Shown here: positions 1 through 9,213 of the stretch, in pieces
Layout of the letters: every line of letters begins with the position of its first letter
How positions within the stretch are numbered: the stretch's first letter is position 1
NCBI GenBank assembly: GCA_025201705.1
Contig: MU616955.1
Location: 1-30,377, forward strand
Direction: 5' to 3'
DNA length: 30,377 nucleotides
DNA from: Dissophora ornata
Lineage: Eukaryota > Mortierellomycota > Mortierellomycetes > Mortierellales > Mortierellaceae
The notes under the pieces: model-generated
The model's input: only the letters and a program-made list of their open reading frames with translations
Databases searched by the model: none
What the model was told of the DNA's origin: nothing
Translations under genes and position numbers: made by a program

Positions 1-92
<92 letters not shown>
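1..92. repeat. 92-nt poly-T homopolymer at window start
   Basis: The first 92 bases are uninterrupted T. On the minus strand this is a poly-A run beginning 13 nt after the NDUFB8 stop codon. It may be a contig edge where assembly ended in a homopolymer, or a genuine A-tract in the 3' flank. The neighbouring gene keeps its intron, so the run is not the tail of an mRNA-derived retrocopy of that gene. Confidence 0.9.
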
Positions 93-95
<3 letters not shown>

Positions 96-105
96 AAAAA
101 AGCAT

Positions 106-1071
106 TTAAGCGCGGGCACCACGCTTGGCGACCATGACCTCATCCGAAGCATCAACACCGAGCTCCTTCAAGAGTCCATCATGAGGATAGTTACGGCGGG
201 TAAAGTGAGGCTCGGGCTGGGTCTCGTTCAGGAGGTAGGCGAATCCCAAGAAAGTGGCAGCGGCAGCCAAAAGACGCTTCACACCCAGGGAGGCAGGGAA
301 GGCCCAGACATCGGGAGACCAAATGTTGAGGACCTCGTCTTCCTCAGGGACCTAATAGTTTTGTTGGAAAAACAACGGAAAATAAAGAAATTGTAATTAA
401 TACCAGCATTGCTACAATGATCCAGCGATCAAATGGTGTATCCCGATGGCAGCTGATTTGATGGTTACTCCTGCTGTATTGCATTTTGCATTGGCTCCTG
501 ATATTGAACATCCCACTCAGCATGTTTGCCAGGCAATAGCGCGTCGCTCCATGCTGATAAACATAACTTGGACGCATGGTTATGCTGATTGTCTCCCGGC
601 GCGCGCCAAAATACTGTCCTTTGCTCGAGCAATATCTTTACAGCCTTTTGTGCATATGAGACTCTCCTCTGATTTCAATATGCTGCGTTCCTGAGAATAA
701 TTCCTGACCTCCTGCCAAAAATTCGCCTCTCTCCTGAATCCTCAACGTCTGAAAATCGAGGGGGGAGAACGTACAGTTTCACCAAAGTTGCGACGATCCT
801 GACGATCCCAGTACCCAGCCGAGGGGTTTCCATCGCGCCACTGCTGGTTGTACATGGGCAAGTTAGGGTACGATCCAATCTGAGTGTCACCCGTGATCTT
901 GTCACCGGGCAAGAAGGCCGTAGCATCAGCAGGGATGGCAGGGTCGGCCTTGTTGCCAGAATGTCCGTTCAAGTTCACGGTGTGGGCAGCACGGATTTGG
1001 GTGAGGGGGCCAGTAGTCCTTTGGGTGGCAGCGGCAATGGCGCGAGCCACAGGTCGTGATGCACGCAACAT
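106..1071 (-). CDS. NDUFB8: NADH:ubiquinone oxidoreductase subunit NDUFB8 (complex I accessory subunit)
   Basis: Two exons, 775-1071 and 106-351, encode 180 residues; the 423-nt intron (352-774) runs from GTACGT to TAG in phase 0. The spliced protein carries the family signature around residues 65 to 105, with IGSYPNLP, then GYWDRQDRRNFGET joined across the intron to VPEEDEVLNIWSPD. A basic, Arg/Ala-rich N-terminus (MLRASRPVARAIAAATQR) looks like a mitochondrial presequence. One hydrophobic segment follows (KRLLAAAATFLGFAYLL), as expected for this single-span inner-membrane subunit of the complex I arm. Length fits the family. The gene is transcribed away from ERCC1 with 208 bp between start codons. 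The 3' flank is a poly-A run, and the intron is the longest in the window. Identification is from remembered family sequence; splice sites and phase agree. Confidence 0.95.
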
Positions 1072-1279
1072 GGTTGTTTTTAAGAGATGTTTAATGATGA
1101 AGGGTGATGAAATGGATCTTTTTTTTTATGATTTCCTCCCGCATGGCGCACACCGCAGACGCGGGCGCGGGCAGGCCCAAAAATTCCGAAGCGACAAGCC
1201 ACTGCATCCATATCATGTGATCACGAGAGGATAAAGAACAGTGGTCGTCGTTTTTTGTAACTCTGAATCACCTTTCAAC
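1072..1279. promoter_or_regulatory. Divergent promoter region between NDUFB8 and ERCC1
   Basis: The 208 bp between the two start codons must hold both promoters or 5' leaders. It contains a T-run near 1112-1121 and a GC-rich stretch near 1152-1175. An upstream ATG at 1143 opens a 25-codon frame that closes at TGA before the ERCC1 start, which matters only if transcription begins upstream of it. I see no convincing TATA box. Confidence 0.5.
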
Positions 1280-2831
1280 ATGAATGCAGACCGCAGCGGG
1301 ACTAATGGCGTTACCAAACCTGCAAAGACTTTTACGATGCCCTCACGGCAGGAGGCAGAGGAGCGTCGGAAACAGATTGAGGCGAACAGCAAACCGGCAT
1401 TGCTTTTTAAACCCAAAGGCATTGTTGACAATAATAGTCAGTCTCCTAAAAACGCCACCAATTCTAAAGCACCCGTGGACGATGATGCGAGCTCAATAAG
1501 CAGAGCTGGTAGTCATGTTGGTGGAATTAATATCAATGATACCCGGATGACTGCGGTCAGCAGTGGCGTCCAACACTCTAGAGCTGTATCTGTAGCCAAT
1601 CCTGTAATTGTGAGCTCACAGCAGCATTATCATCAGCAACAGCAACAGCAGCAGCAGAAGCAGCCACCAAAGCAGCACCATCCGGTGTCTTCTGAAGATG
1701 AGTTTGGCTTTGGAGATGATCTTGGGGACGTTGTTCTGGACGACGATTTCTTTCATTTCGAGGATTTGGGAAGCAAGGAACAGAAACCGACCGCAGCAGA
1801 AACGCAATCGACGACAGCGACAACAACGTCGTCTGCATCGACCGCCACTATCTCTGCCAAGGATCCTGCAACAGCGCTTGTGACTCCCCCACCATTTGTT
1901 CCAAAATCAAAAACCACGATTGTCGTCAAGTCCTCTCAGCGTGGGAACCCTTTACTACAGTTCATCAGGAATGTGCCTTACGAGTACGGCGACATTGTGC
2001 CAGATTTCGTCGTTGGACTGACATCTTGTATCCTATTTCTGAGGTAAGGTTCGCGCCGCTGTGAATAAGGTAGCGATCTTTTTTTTTTTTTGGTGTAGGG
2101 ATGCAACTTCGGAAGCTCATTCCATCCATTTGACATTGTGTTAGTATCCGGTATCATCGTCTACACCCAGAGTACATCTTTAGCCGGATAGCAGCCCTCG
2201 GAAAGACATTTGTCCTCCGCATCCTATTGGTCCTTGTTGACGTGGTATGACGGTCTACCGCTTGTTAACATGATAGCCATAATGAGACGCCTTCGATTCT
2301 AACCGAATATGCCGGCTGCGATCTATCCACTTAGGATACACATCAGCGGGATATTCGCGAGTTGACGCGAGTCGCCATGGTGAATGAGTTTACAATTGTT
2401 TGCGCATGGAGTAACGAGGAAGCAGCTCGGTACATCGAGACGTACAAGGCATACGAGAACAAGGCACCGGATGCGATCAAGGAGCGCATAGAGAATGACT
2501 ACCTTTCAAAGATAACAGATTGTCTGACACAGATTCAGTCCGTCAACAAGACGGACGTTGTAACACTATCGTCAATTTTTGGGGTAAGTTCTCGTTGTGT
2601 CTTATTTCGGTATGAGCAAGTCTCTGGTTTTTAGCACTGATTCGGACCACGTTTTTATTTTTGTCTTGCTCTATCTATCTTTTCTAGTCGTTCAAGAATA
2701 TTATGAGCGCGTCTGTGGATGAACTGGGAGTACTGCCTGGATTCGGAGAACGGAAAGTGAAGAGGTTGATGGAAGCTTTTGATCAGCCGTTTGCTATAGA
2801 TCCTAAAAAGAGACGGCAGCGACGGGGGTAG
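1280..2831 (+). CDS. ERCC1: DNA excision repair protein ERCC1 / Rad10 / Swi10
   Basis: Four exons (1280-2043, 2145-2244, 2335-2583, 2688-2831) encode 418 residues. The protein is the non-catalytic partner of XPF, needed for 5' incision in nucleotide excision repair and for flap removal in recombination. Roughly the first 200 residues are low complexity, with a Q/H run ([13 protein letters not shown]) and an acidic patch. The central domain follows: [18 protein letters not shown], then [23 protein letters not shown] spliced from exons 1 and 2, then [18 protein letters not shown]. The C-terminal double helix-hairpin-helix, the XPF-dimer module, shows [15 protein letters not shown] and [15 protein letters not shown]. 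It ends in a basic tail (KKRRQRRG). ATG 1280 was chosen because the only earlier in-frame candidate is a GTG at 1241. It is longer than human ERCC1 because of its N-terminus. Confidence 0.95.
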
Positions 2832-3033
2832 AGCTTCATAGTTTTTTTTTTTTTTTGTACTGTCCATAATCAAGCAAGGGTCTCTAGAGATGGAGAGCAT
2901 TTATCACTGTTACTCGATTGTATACTACCTCTCGCAATACTCGTGGGAATGAGATTGTAGGATAGATACCTTATTATTTGCACATAAATACAGTTGGTGA
3001 ATGGGACCATTGCACGCGAGTCTGCGGGATGGG

Positions 3034-3075
3034 GGCATAAAAAGTGCGTGGTAAGGCATAAAAAGTGCGTGGTGT
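3034..3075 (+). repeat. Two-copy 21-bp tandem direct repeat
   Basis: The 19-bp core ggcataaaaagtgcgtggt occurs at 3034-3052 and again at 3055-3073, giving a period of 21 bp. It lies about 1.05 kb upstream of the Mga2-like start codon. It could be a duplicated regulatory site or replication slippage. Confidence 0.85.
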
Positions 3076-3720
3076 GGCACGTAAGAGGTAACACAAATGT
3101 CGCAAAGAACAACAACCGCAGCGAACCGTTACCCCAATGGTCTTAATATCGATCCATTTTCGCCAAATCCATCACAGGCCGACCAGTGAAAAGTGGCTGG
3201 AACAAGCCATAGTGAAGAGTGCATGACGTTTTCAATTAGACTAATCAATAGACTAGGGACAATGGGCATGTACTGTTCGGAAATTCAGGGGGAGGGGGGG
3301 GCCTCGAATGCTCTTCACACCATTTTTAGATTGAGGGATGGCCCCTGCGCCGCTGCGCGAGCCGAGTATTGGGTGTGTCACATGACTCTGATCATGTTCT
3401 GTCTGTTCACGTACGTGAGGCTGTACACATGGACAGACCAGACAGGTGTAAACAAATGTCAAACAGGGCTCATGGAAGTTATTATTCCGCGACTCGACCA
3501 AAGTCGCGGACGCGCACAATGAAACGCATTCGCACTATTTGGTTTTCAATATTACCGACAGAATAGTGATGGCCGCTGCGAACATGTAGCCGGGGAGGGA
3601 GGAGGGGTCAGTACAGGTTGGCAAGGCATGGGCTCAAGCCCTTCTCTCGGTCCGACACAGCAAGTCCTCAATGGATGCATCCACATGTGCAGAGTACAGA
3701 GACGGGTGGGTGGGTGGCAT

Positions 3721-3885
3721 TGGCGTGTGCGTGTGCGTATGCGTGTGCACGCGAAATCGAGAAACAGGGAAAATAGAGTGTACGGGAAGAGACATACATT
3801 GCGATATATCAATTGCAGCGTATTTTATTTCCATTGCGCGCACACTGCGCATGCTCGCGCACCCGCACACACACAACACACGTTC
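3721..3885. repeat. Alternating GT- and CA-rich tracts in inverted arrangement
   Basis: A GTGTGC-type run at 3721-3754 is followed about 85 bp later by GCGCAC and CACACA runs at 3837-3885. The tracts alternate purine and pyrimidine and are roughly complementary, so they could pair as an imperfect hairpin or adopt Z-form DNA. No coding frame is supported here. Confidence 0.7.
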
Positions 3886-4128
3886 GCTCTTTCTCCTCTC
3901 CCTCTCTCTCCGCCTCCCCTCTTGCTCCGTACACACACACACCGTCCTCTCGGCCCTTTTTATCTGGCTTTTTTTACGTTTTGAAGTTGTCGCCATTATT
4001 CATTGTCGCAATCCCTCATTCTCATCCTCACTACGCTAGTAGTCGTAGCTCACGTTCACGCTCTCGCTCTCACTCTCGCTCGCACCCCCTCCCACTCCCA
4101 CTCCACACACCACCAAGCATCCGTCGCC

Positions 4129-7100
4129 ATGTATCCTCAAAAGCACACCATCTCCTCGCAATCCTTCCTGCCTTCCATCTCTTCTCCTTCTTCTTCATCC
4201 GCTTCAACTCCTCCGCTCTCCCACCCGTCTCTCACCGAACACTCTCCTAACCTTGTTCACGTCTACGAAAAGTCTGTCGAACTACCCCTGCAACAACAAC
4301 AACAACAACAACCACAACAACCACCACAACCTCAACAACAACAATACCCCTTCCAGCAACAATATTCGTACAATAACAACAACGAACATTTGTTGAACCA
4401 ACAGCAGCAGCAACAGCAACAGCAGCAGCAACAGCAACAGCAGCTTACGCAACAGACCTTGCTCCTTCAGCAACAACAGTTGCAAGCCCAGCTTCAGTTT
4501 AAAAACCTGCAGCTTCGACAGAAAAAGAAACTCGAGGAAGAGCATCAAGCTTGGCTTCAGCAGCAGCAGCAGCAGCAGCAGCAACAAGATCCGCAGAGAT
4601 CCCTTTCTCCCACAAGCCAGGCCCTGTCCGACCCACCTGATTTTGTGGCGAGTCAGACCAGCCCCCAGCAGCAACAACAACAACAACAGAAGCAGCATCG
4701 CCTGTCCTTCACACAGCCCTTTCAGTCGCTTGTGCATCCCTTCCTGGGCACCAACAACAACAACAACAACAACGGCCCACCAAACTTAATTAACGCTTCT
4801 GTCCCGACCACCGCCTCTGTGCCGAACACCGCCCCAATGGATATCTTGGCCATGGCCCCGTTCCCATTACATCAACACCACTCTTTTGCCTCGAATTCTC
4901 TCGTTCTGCAGCCACCAGTACAGCAGATCACCATGTCAATACAAGAGCAGCAACAACAGCAACAGCAGTTACAGCATCAGCAACAGCAGCAGCAACAACA
5001 ACAACAGCAGCAGCAACATCACCATCAACAACAGCAGCAGCAACTTCATCAACAGCAACAACAACAACACCAACAGCAGATGCAACAGCGCCAACAGCAA
5101 CAGCAACAGCAGCAACAACAACACCAACAACAACAACAACAACAGCGCCAGGCATTTAGCAATAGTAACAATAGTGATCCGTTTTTCCATCCATTGAAAT
5201 ACGAGACGGTTGAGCCTCACCTGGCAGCCAATATTGCCGCCTTGAGTATGGACAGCTCAAATCTAGGATCTGTCTCTGGTCCGACTGTCAGTAGCAATGG
5301 AGTCAGCAACTATCAAGCAAACGGATGGGTTCGATCCGAGAATGCCATGTTGAACGGAGGCTCGAGTTTGCTCGGTGCTAGTGCTCGTAAGTGTTCCTTT
5401 TCTCTGGCATCATTTGTTAGAACATGTGTATGACCACGCGTTTTTTCAAGCCTTGATATTTTTTTCCTTCATTGACACGATTTTTCAATTATTTCTGTTT
5501 GCATAGAGGACGATCTTTTGCGTAGATTGTCGCACTCGAGTGGCGGAAGTGATATGAGCGCTCGGTCTTCAGGATTTGCACACGAGGTACATGCGAGAGC
5601 TTTTTTTTTTGTGTGTGTTTGCGAATTTGCGAAAGCGCGCGTTTTGGGTTATTTTTTTATTTTTTTTCATTTCCGAAGTGATTGACGTAATTAATTAATT
5701 CTCATCAACATCTATCTCTTTTGCACAACAGATGGCAGGCTACATGCTCGATGCACGTATCATTCAAAAGAAAGATCAGATGGAAGAGATCTCGTCCTCG
5801 GGTGAAATCATCCAGGCCCCCGCTGTCGAGGAGGTCCGGACTGGTCAGCAGTTCCTGATCAAATTGCAACTTTCGAAACAAGGCTCGCCCGTTTCTTCAC
5901 TCCCTTCAAAGTTTCCTACCATGCGTGTTGATCGACGTGAGGCTATCAACACTGCTGGTGAACCTCGCTCAGATATTGAGCCACTTACCTTACAAATCGT
6001 CGTGCATCTCGTCAAGAGTGGTCAAATCAGAAAAGGTGCCTGCGCTAAATGCTGTCACAAGGTAATTGAACGTTCTCCCCCCCCCCTGGTGCCTGAATCA
6101 CAAAAAAAAATTAGCCCCGTACGCTGAAACTGTCTCTATCATCAACCAAATAGTATGGCCCGTCTTCTCCAATCCTGGTCCTACTCGACCCTCTATCGCC
6201 TTCAGCAACAGATCCTTCCTCGTATGCTCATGTCGACACCTCGGCTGGGTCTGTCACCATCCTGGCCAAGGTCATTTGCTCGTCCACAGACCATGGTGAA
6301 CGCGGTAATAAGGACCGGTATCTTTTTGAGTTCCGACTAAAGCGCACGAGCAGCATGCTTAATGGGGTCTCCTCCAAAATGAATATGAGCCCTGTGGGTG
6401 GTGTCGATGCAAGAGATGATGACGGCGAAATTATTGCTAGCTGTTATACCGCACCCATCATGTGCTCCGGCCACCACAAGGCGAAGAGAGTCTACCCAAG
6501 CCAGCGACCCTCCAAGGTGACGAAGGAGGGACCTGTTCCCAAGACCAAAGTCATCAAGCGTAACAGAAGTTTATCGAGCGCGGTTGGAACGATCCAGACG
6601 ACACAATTGTTTTCAAATGGTCGACCGGATGAATTCCTTCGTTCAGGATCGATTTCAAGTAGCTCCAACTATCCTTCACCATTGTCGTTTGTACAGGACG
6701 CCAGCGTTTCTGTCATGTCCAACTTTGGAGATGATCAATCGAGTGATTTTGATTTTGGACCCAATACTTTTGCCAATCAACAACTTTTGAGTTCCAGCGA
6801 TAGTCCCTTGGACCCATCACAACAACTTCAATCACAATCTCCAAAGATTCATGATGTTCGACCTGATCATGGACCGGTTCGTAAGACAACCGATGTGATT
6901 CTTCGAGGATTATTTTTCCGTGAGGGGATGGTCCCTTACTTTGGATGTTTCCCCGCTCATGATATTCGGGTGGAAACATCTACTTTGATCATTTGTAAGG
7001 CACCTGAATGTCCTATCCCTGGAACAGTCCCCATTTCCATTTATGACAGTGTTGGTACCAACTTTGCAGATTTGGGTCAATTTACCTATACGGACGATTC

Positions 7101-9108
7101 TGAGACCGAATTGTTGATTTTACAACTTCAACTTCGATTGGCTCATCGTGCTCTGGAGTATTTGCACAGCAAGGCCACAGGTCAGAAGGGGAACGCTACA
7201 GATATCTTGAGGGATATTCCTGGATTGTCTTCATCTTCATCTCGTTCCAGTCCTTCGGGTGGTGCTGTGATGGCGGACTCTTTGGAGGAGAAGGAGGCCA
7301 CCGCCGTGGAGGATTCATCGATACTTTCATTGGAACAAGTGGAGGAAGGTATCTTGAGGACGCTTGATCAATTACCAGCAGCGGTCGATATTTCCATGCC
7401 ATTGGATGATCAGGGCAACTTGCTTCATTTCAGCGTCTTGCTGGGATTCAATAAGCTCACCATGCGCTTGATCGAAGAGGGATGCGATCTTGAGGCCCTT
7501 GATGCTTGGGGTATGACACCACTCATGTATGCGGTTATCAAAGGAAATGAGGCTGTTGTCCGCACTCTTGTTTTGGGTAAGTGCATTTTTTTTTTGTTAC
7601 AAGTGTTGGGAAAGTCGCATCGTTTATCAAACTTGTTGCTGATTAATTTTTTGTTTTTTTTTTCACGAATAGCTGGTGCCTCATCGTCAGGAGCCAAGAC
7701 CCCCGCCGAGTTCTACACATTCTTGCCCCGTCCTGTCTCACCCACTCGTGCGGTTGTCGGATACCTCTCTGTCAGTTGCAAGCGTTACTCCAATACCTCC
7801 CGAACATTGGTCCGAGGCAACTCACATGGGCGACTACTGGACATGGTCGAAATTGAACACGATGAAACTTCAGGTTCTTCAGAGGATGAGTCTGATGCTG
7901 AAGATCAAACGGATAAAACTTTGGCAGCGGTGAAACAACAGGCGGACCAAAAAAATATTCCGACGATTGCCATGACTGCTGCTGCACCCACGGAGGCGGC
8001 TGTCACGGAGGCGGCTGTTGGTACAACCACTCAACCTGCTGCAGCAGCACAGGTGAATCCGGAAAGCAGTACCCTTGCTCAAGTTGCACAGGCCATCCGT
8101 GGCGTACGGACGAGTCAAGTCATACCACCACTGGATCAACAACATTTGCCACAAATGCACATTGTTGAATCGGATGGCTCCGTGACTGTAAACACTGCAG
8201 TCTTGAAAAGTGATGATATTCGTCGAGGAGTCTCTATGCAGGATTCAACCACTACCAACGCCAATAACGGAGAATCCGGATACCATTCTGGTGTTATCTC
8301 TGAAATTCAGGATCGTTTGCTCTTCTCAAGCCAATCATCACTACCGTCAAAAGGTGTGGAGATGACGGTCGAGTTCTACAGGCCGCCACCAACGTCAGCG
8401 TCCACACCGGCGTCCACACCCTTCCCCGATAACGTTTTCAGGACAGGCGAGTCGTTCAATATGGAAATCCGACTGACCACAGTACCGGTGCCAGGGTTTG
8501 AATATACTCCCATGCCAGCAGAGTTCCTTGGAGTCCGTTTTCCTCGTGAGATGGTCAAGCGTGCAAGGGGACGTCAGGCCTCGATCTTGAATGAGATGAC
8601 CTATATTCTAAAGACATCGATCGAACTCGGCAACCCAGCTAAAGTTCACGACCATAAGGGCGACGGAATCCAACTTGATGGCGCTTGTCAATCATGCTCA
8701 GATTACTTGAACAAGCAAAAGAAGGTCTCACAGCAAAGCCCCTCTGTATGCTCGATCCTACAGCTTAGTGTACCCGGCGACAGTCCTACACCACAGGCAC
8801 TGCAGGACGACGCTGGCGTGATGGAACTGCATAATGGTAGATTGGAGGTCAAGGCCAAGGTCAACTGTTCCAGTATACATTACGTCGTCCAGCGTGAGAA
8901 GGCCAAGCGCAGAGCAGAGCTCCACCTCCAGCAACAGCAACAGAGCGAGTCGTCATCCTCGGCGACCAAGGAGAAGATGCCGCTTGATCTGGCGAGTTTA
9001 GAGGACCCAGGATATGTGTTTACGTTCGAGCTGGTTCATCCGACGCTGAACACTGTGGTAGCAAGATACGAGACAGTACCGACCAAGTTCTCAACTTACA
9101 AGAGATAA
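4129..9108 (+). CDS. MGA2: Mga2/Spt23-type transcription factor with polyQ, TIG/IPT and ankyrin domains
   Basis: Five exons (4129-5386, 5507-5586, 5732-6061, 6154-7576, 7673-9108) encode 1508 residues. In yeast, Mga2/Spt23 activate the desaturase gene OLE1 and are held at the ER by a C-terminal anchor. Residues 1 to about 400 are low complexity with long glutamine runs. Residues 482-622 form the conserved N-terminal DNA-binding region (GQQFLIKLQLSKQG, GACAKCCHK, AKVICSS). A TIG/IPT domain lies near 800-872 (VILRGLFFREGMVPYFGCFP) and ankyrin repeats near 974-1035 (GNLLHFSVLLGFNKLTMRLI, WGMTPLMYAVIKGNEAVV). The C-terminal 240 residues look like a second copy of the N-terminal region (GACQSC, AKVNCSS). 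I see no hydrophobic anchor at the C-terminus, so a canonical Mga2 mode of release is doubtful. ATG 4129 has a good context (gtcgccATG); earlier in-frame starts are non-ATG. Confidence 0.88.
4291..4690 (+). repeat. CAG/CAA tracts encoding glutamine runs, block 1
   Basis: Several runs of CAG and CAA codons, up to about 16 glutamines, separated by short non-Q segments, all within exon 1 of the Mga2-like gene. CAA interruptions are frequent, which usually limits slippage. A long leucine frame on the opposite strand is only the complement of these codons. Confidence 0.9.
4945..5154 (+). repeat. CAG/CAA tracts encoding glutamine/histidine runs, block 2
   Basis: About 70 codons that are nearly all Gln with scattered His, Met and Arg, in the same exon as block 1. 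The mixed CAG/CAA/CAT/CAC usage suggests old slippage followed by point changes. It is part of the low-complexity N-terminal region of the Mga2-like factor. Confidence 0.9.
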
Positions 9109-9213
9109 ATTCATGGGGGGACGACGTTTGTATTGAAATTGGGATATTTCTGTATTTGTAGCATTCTTTTTTATTTTCTCGTAGACAATGCAAAGTAAAA
9201 ATATATTATTATT

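Larger units (their letters stand above)
2832..4128. other. Gene-free interval upstream of the Mga2-like gene
   Basis: About 1.3 kb with no reading frame I can support. It holds a T-run after the ERCC1 stop, a tandem direct repeat at 3034-3075, a GT-rich tract at 3721-3754, a CA-rich tract at 3837-3885, and CT-rich stretches at 3887-3922 and about 4045-4110. The CT-rich DNA directly before the Mga2-like start is probably promoter or 5' leader. Confidence 0.6.

Noticed and set aside
1..1071. A retroposed NDUFB8 copy with a poly-A tail
   Set aside because: The gene retains a spliceosomal intron with correct sites and phase, so it did not come from a mature mRNA.
1241..1279. An N-terminal extension of ERCC1 by 13 codons
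   Set aside because: The extension would begin with GTG. ATG 1280 is in frame and has a better context.
3193..3522. A 109-codon frame in the gene-free interval
   Set aside because: No start context, no recognisable motif, and overlapping frames of similar length on both strands; it looks like chance.
4282..4737. A leucine-rich frame on the minus strand
   Set aside because: It is the complement of CAG/CAA glutamine codons in the Mga2-like gene and has no other support.
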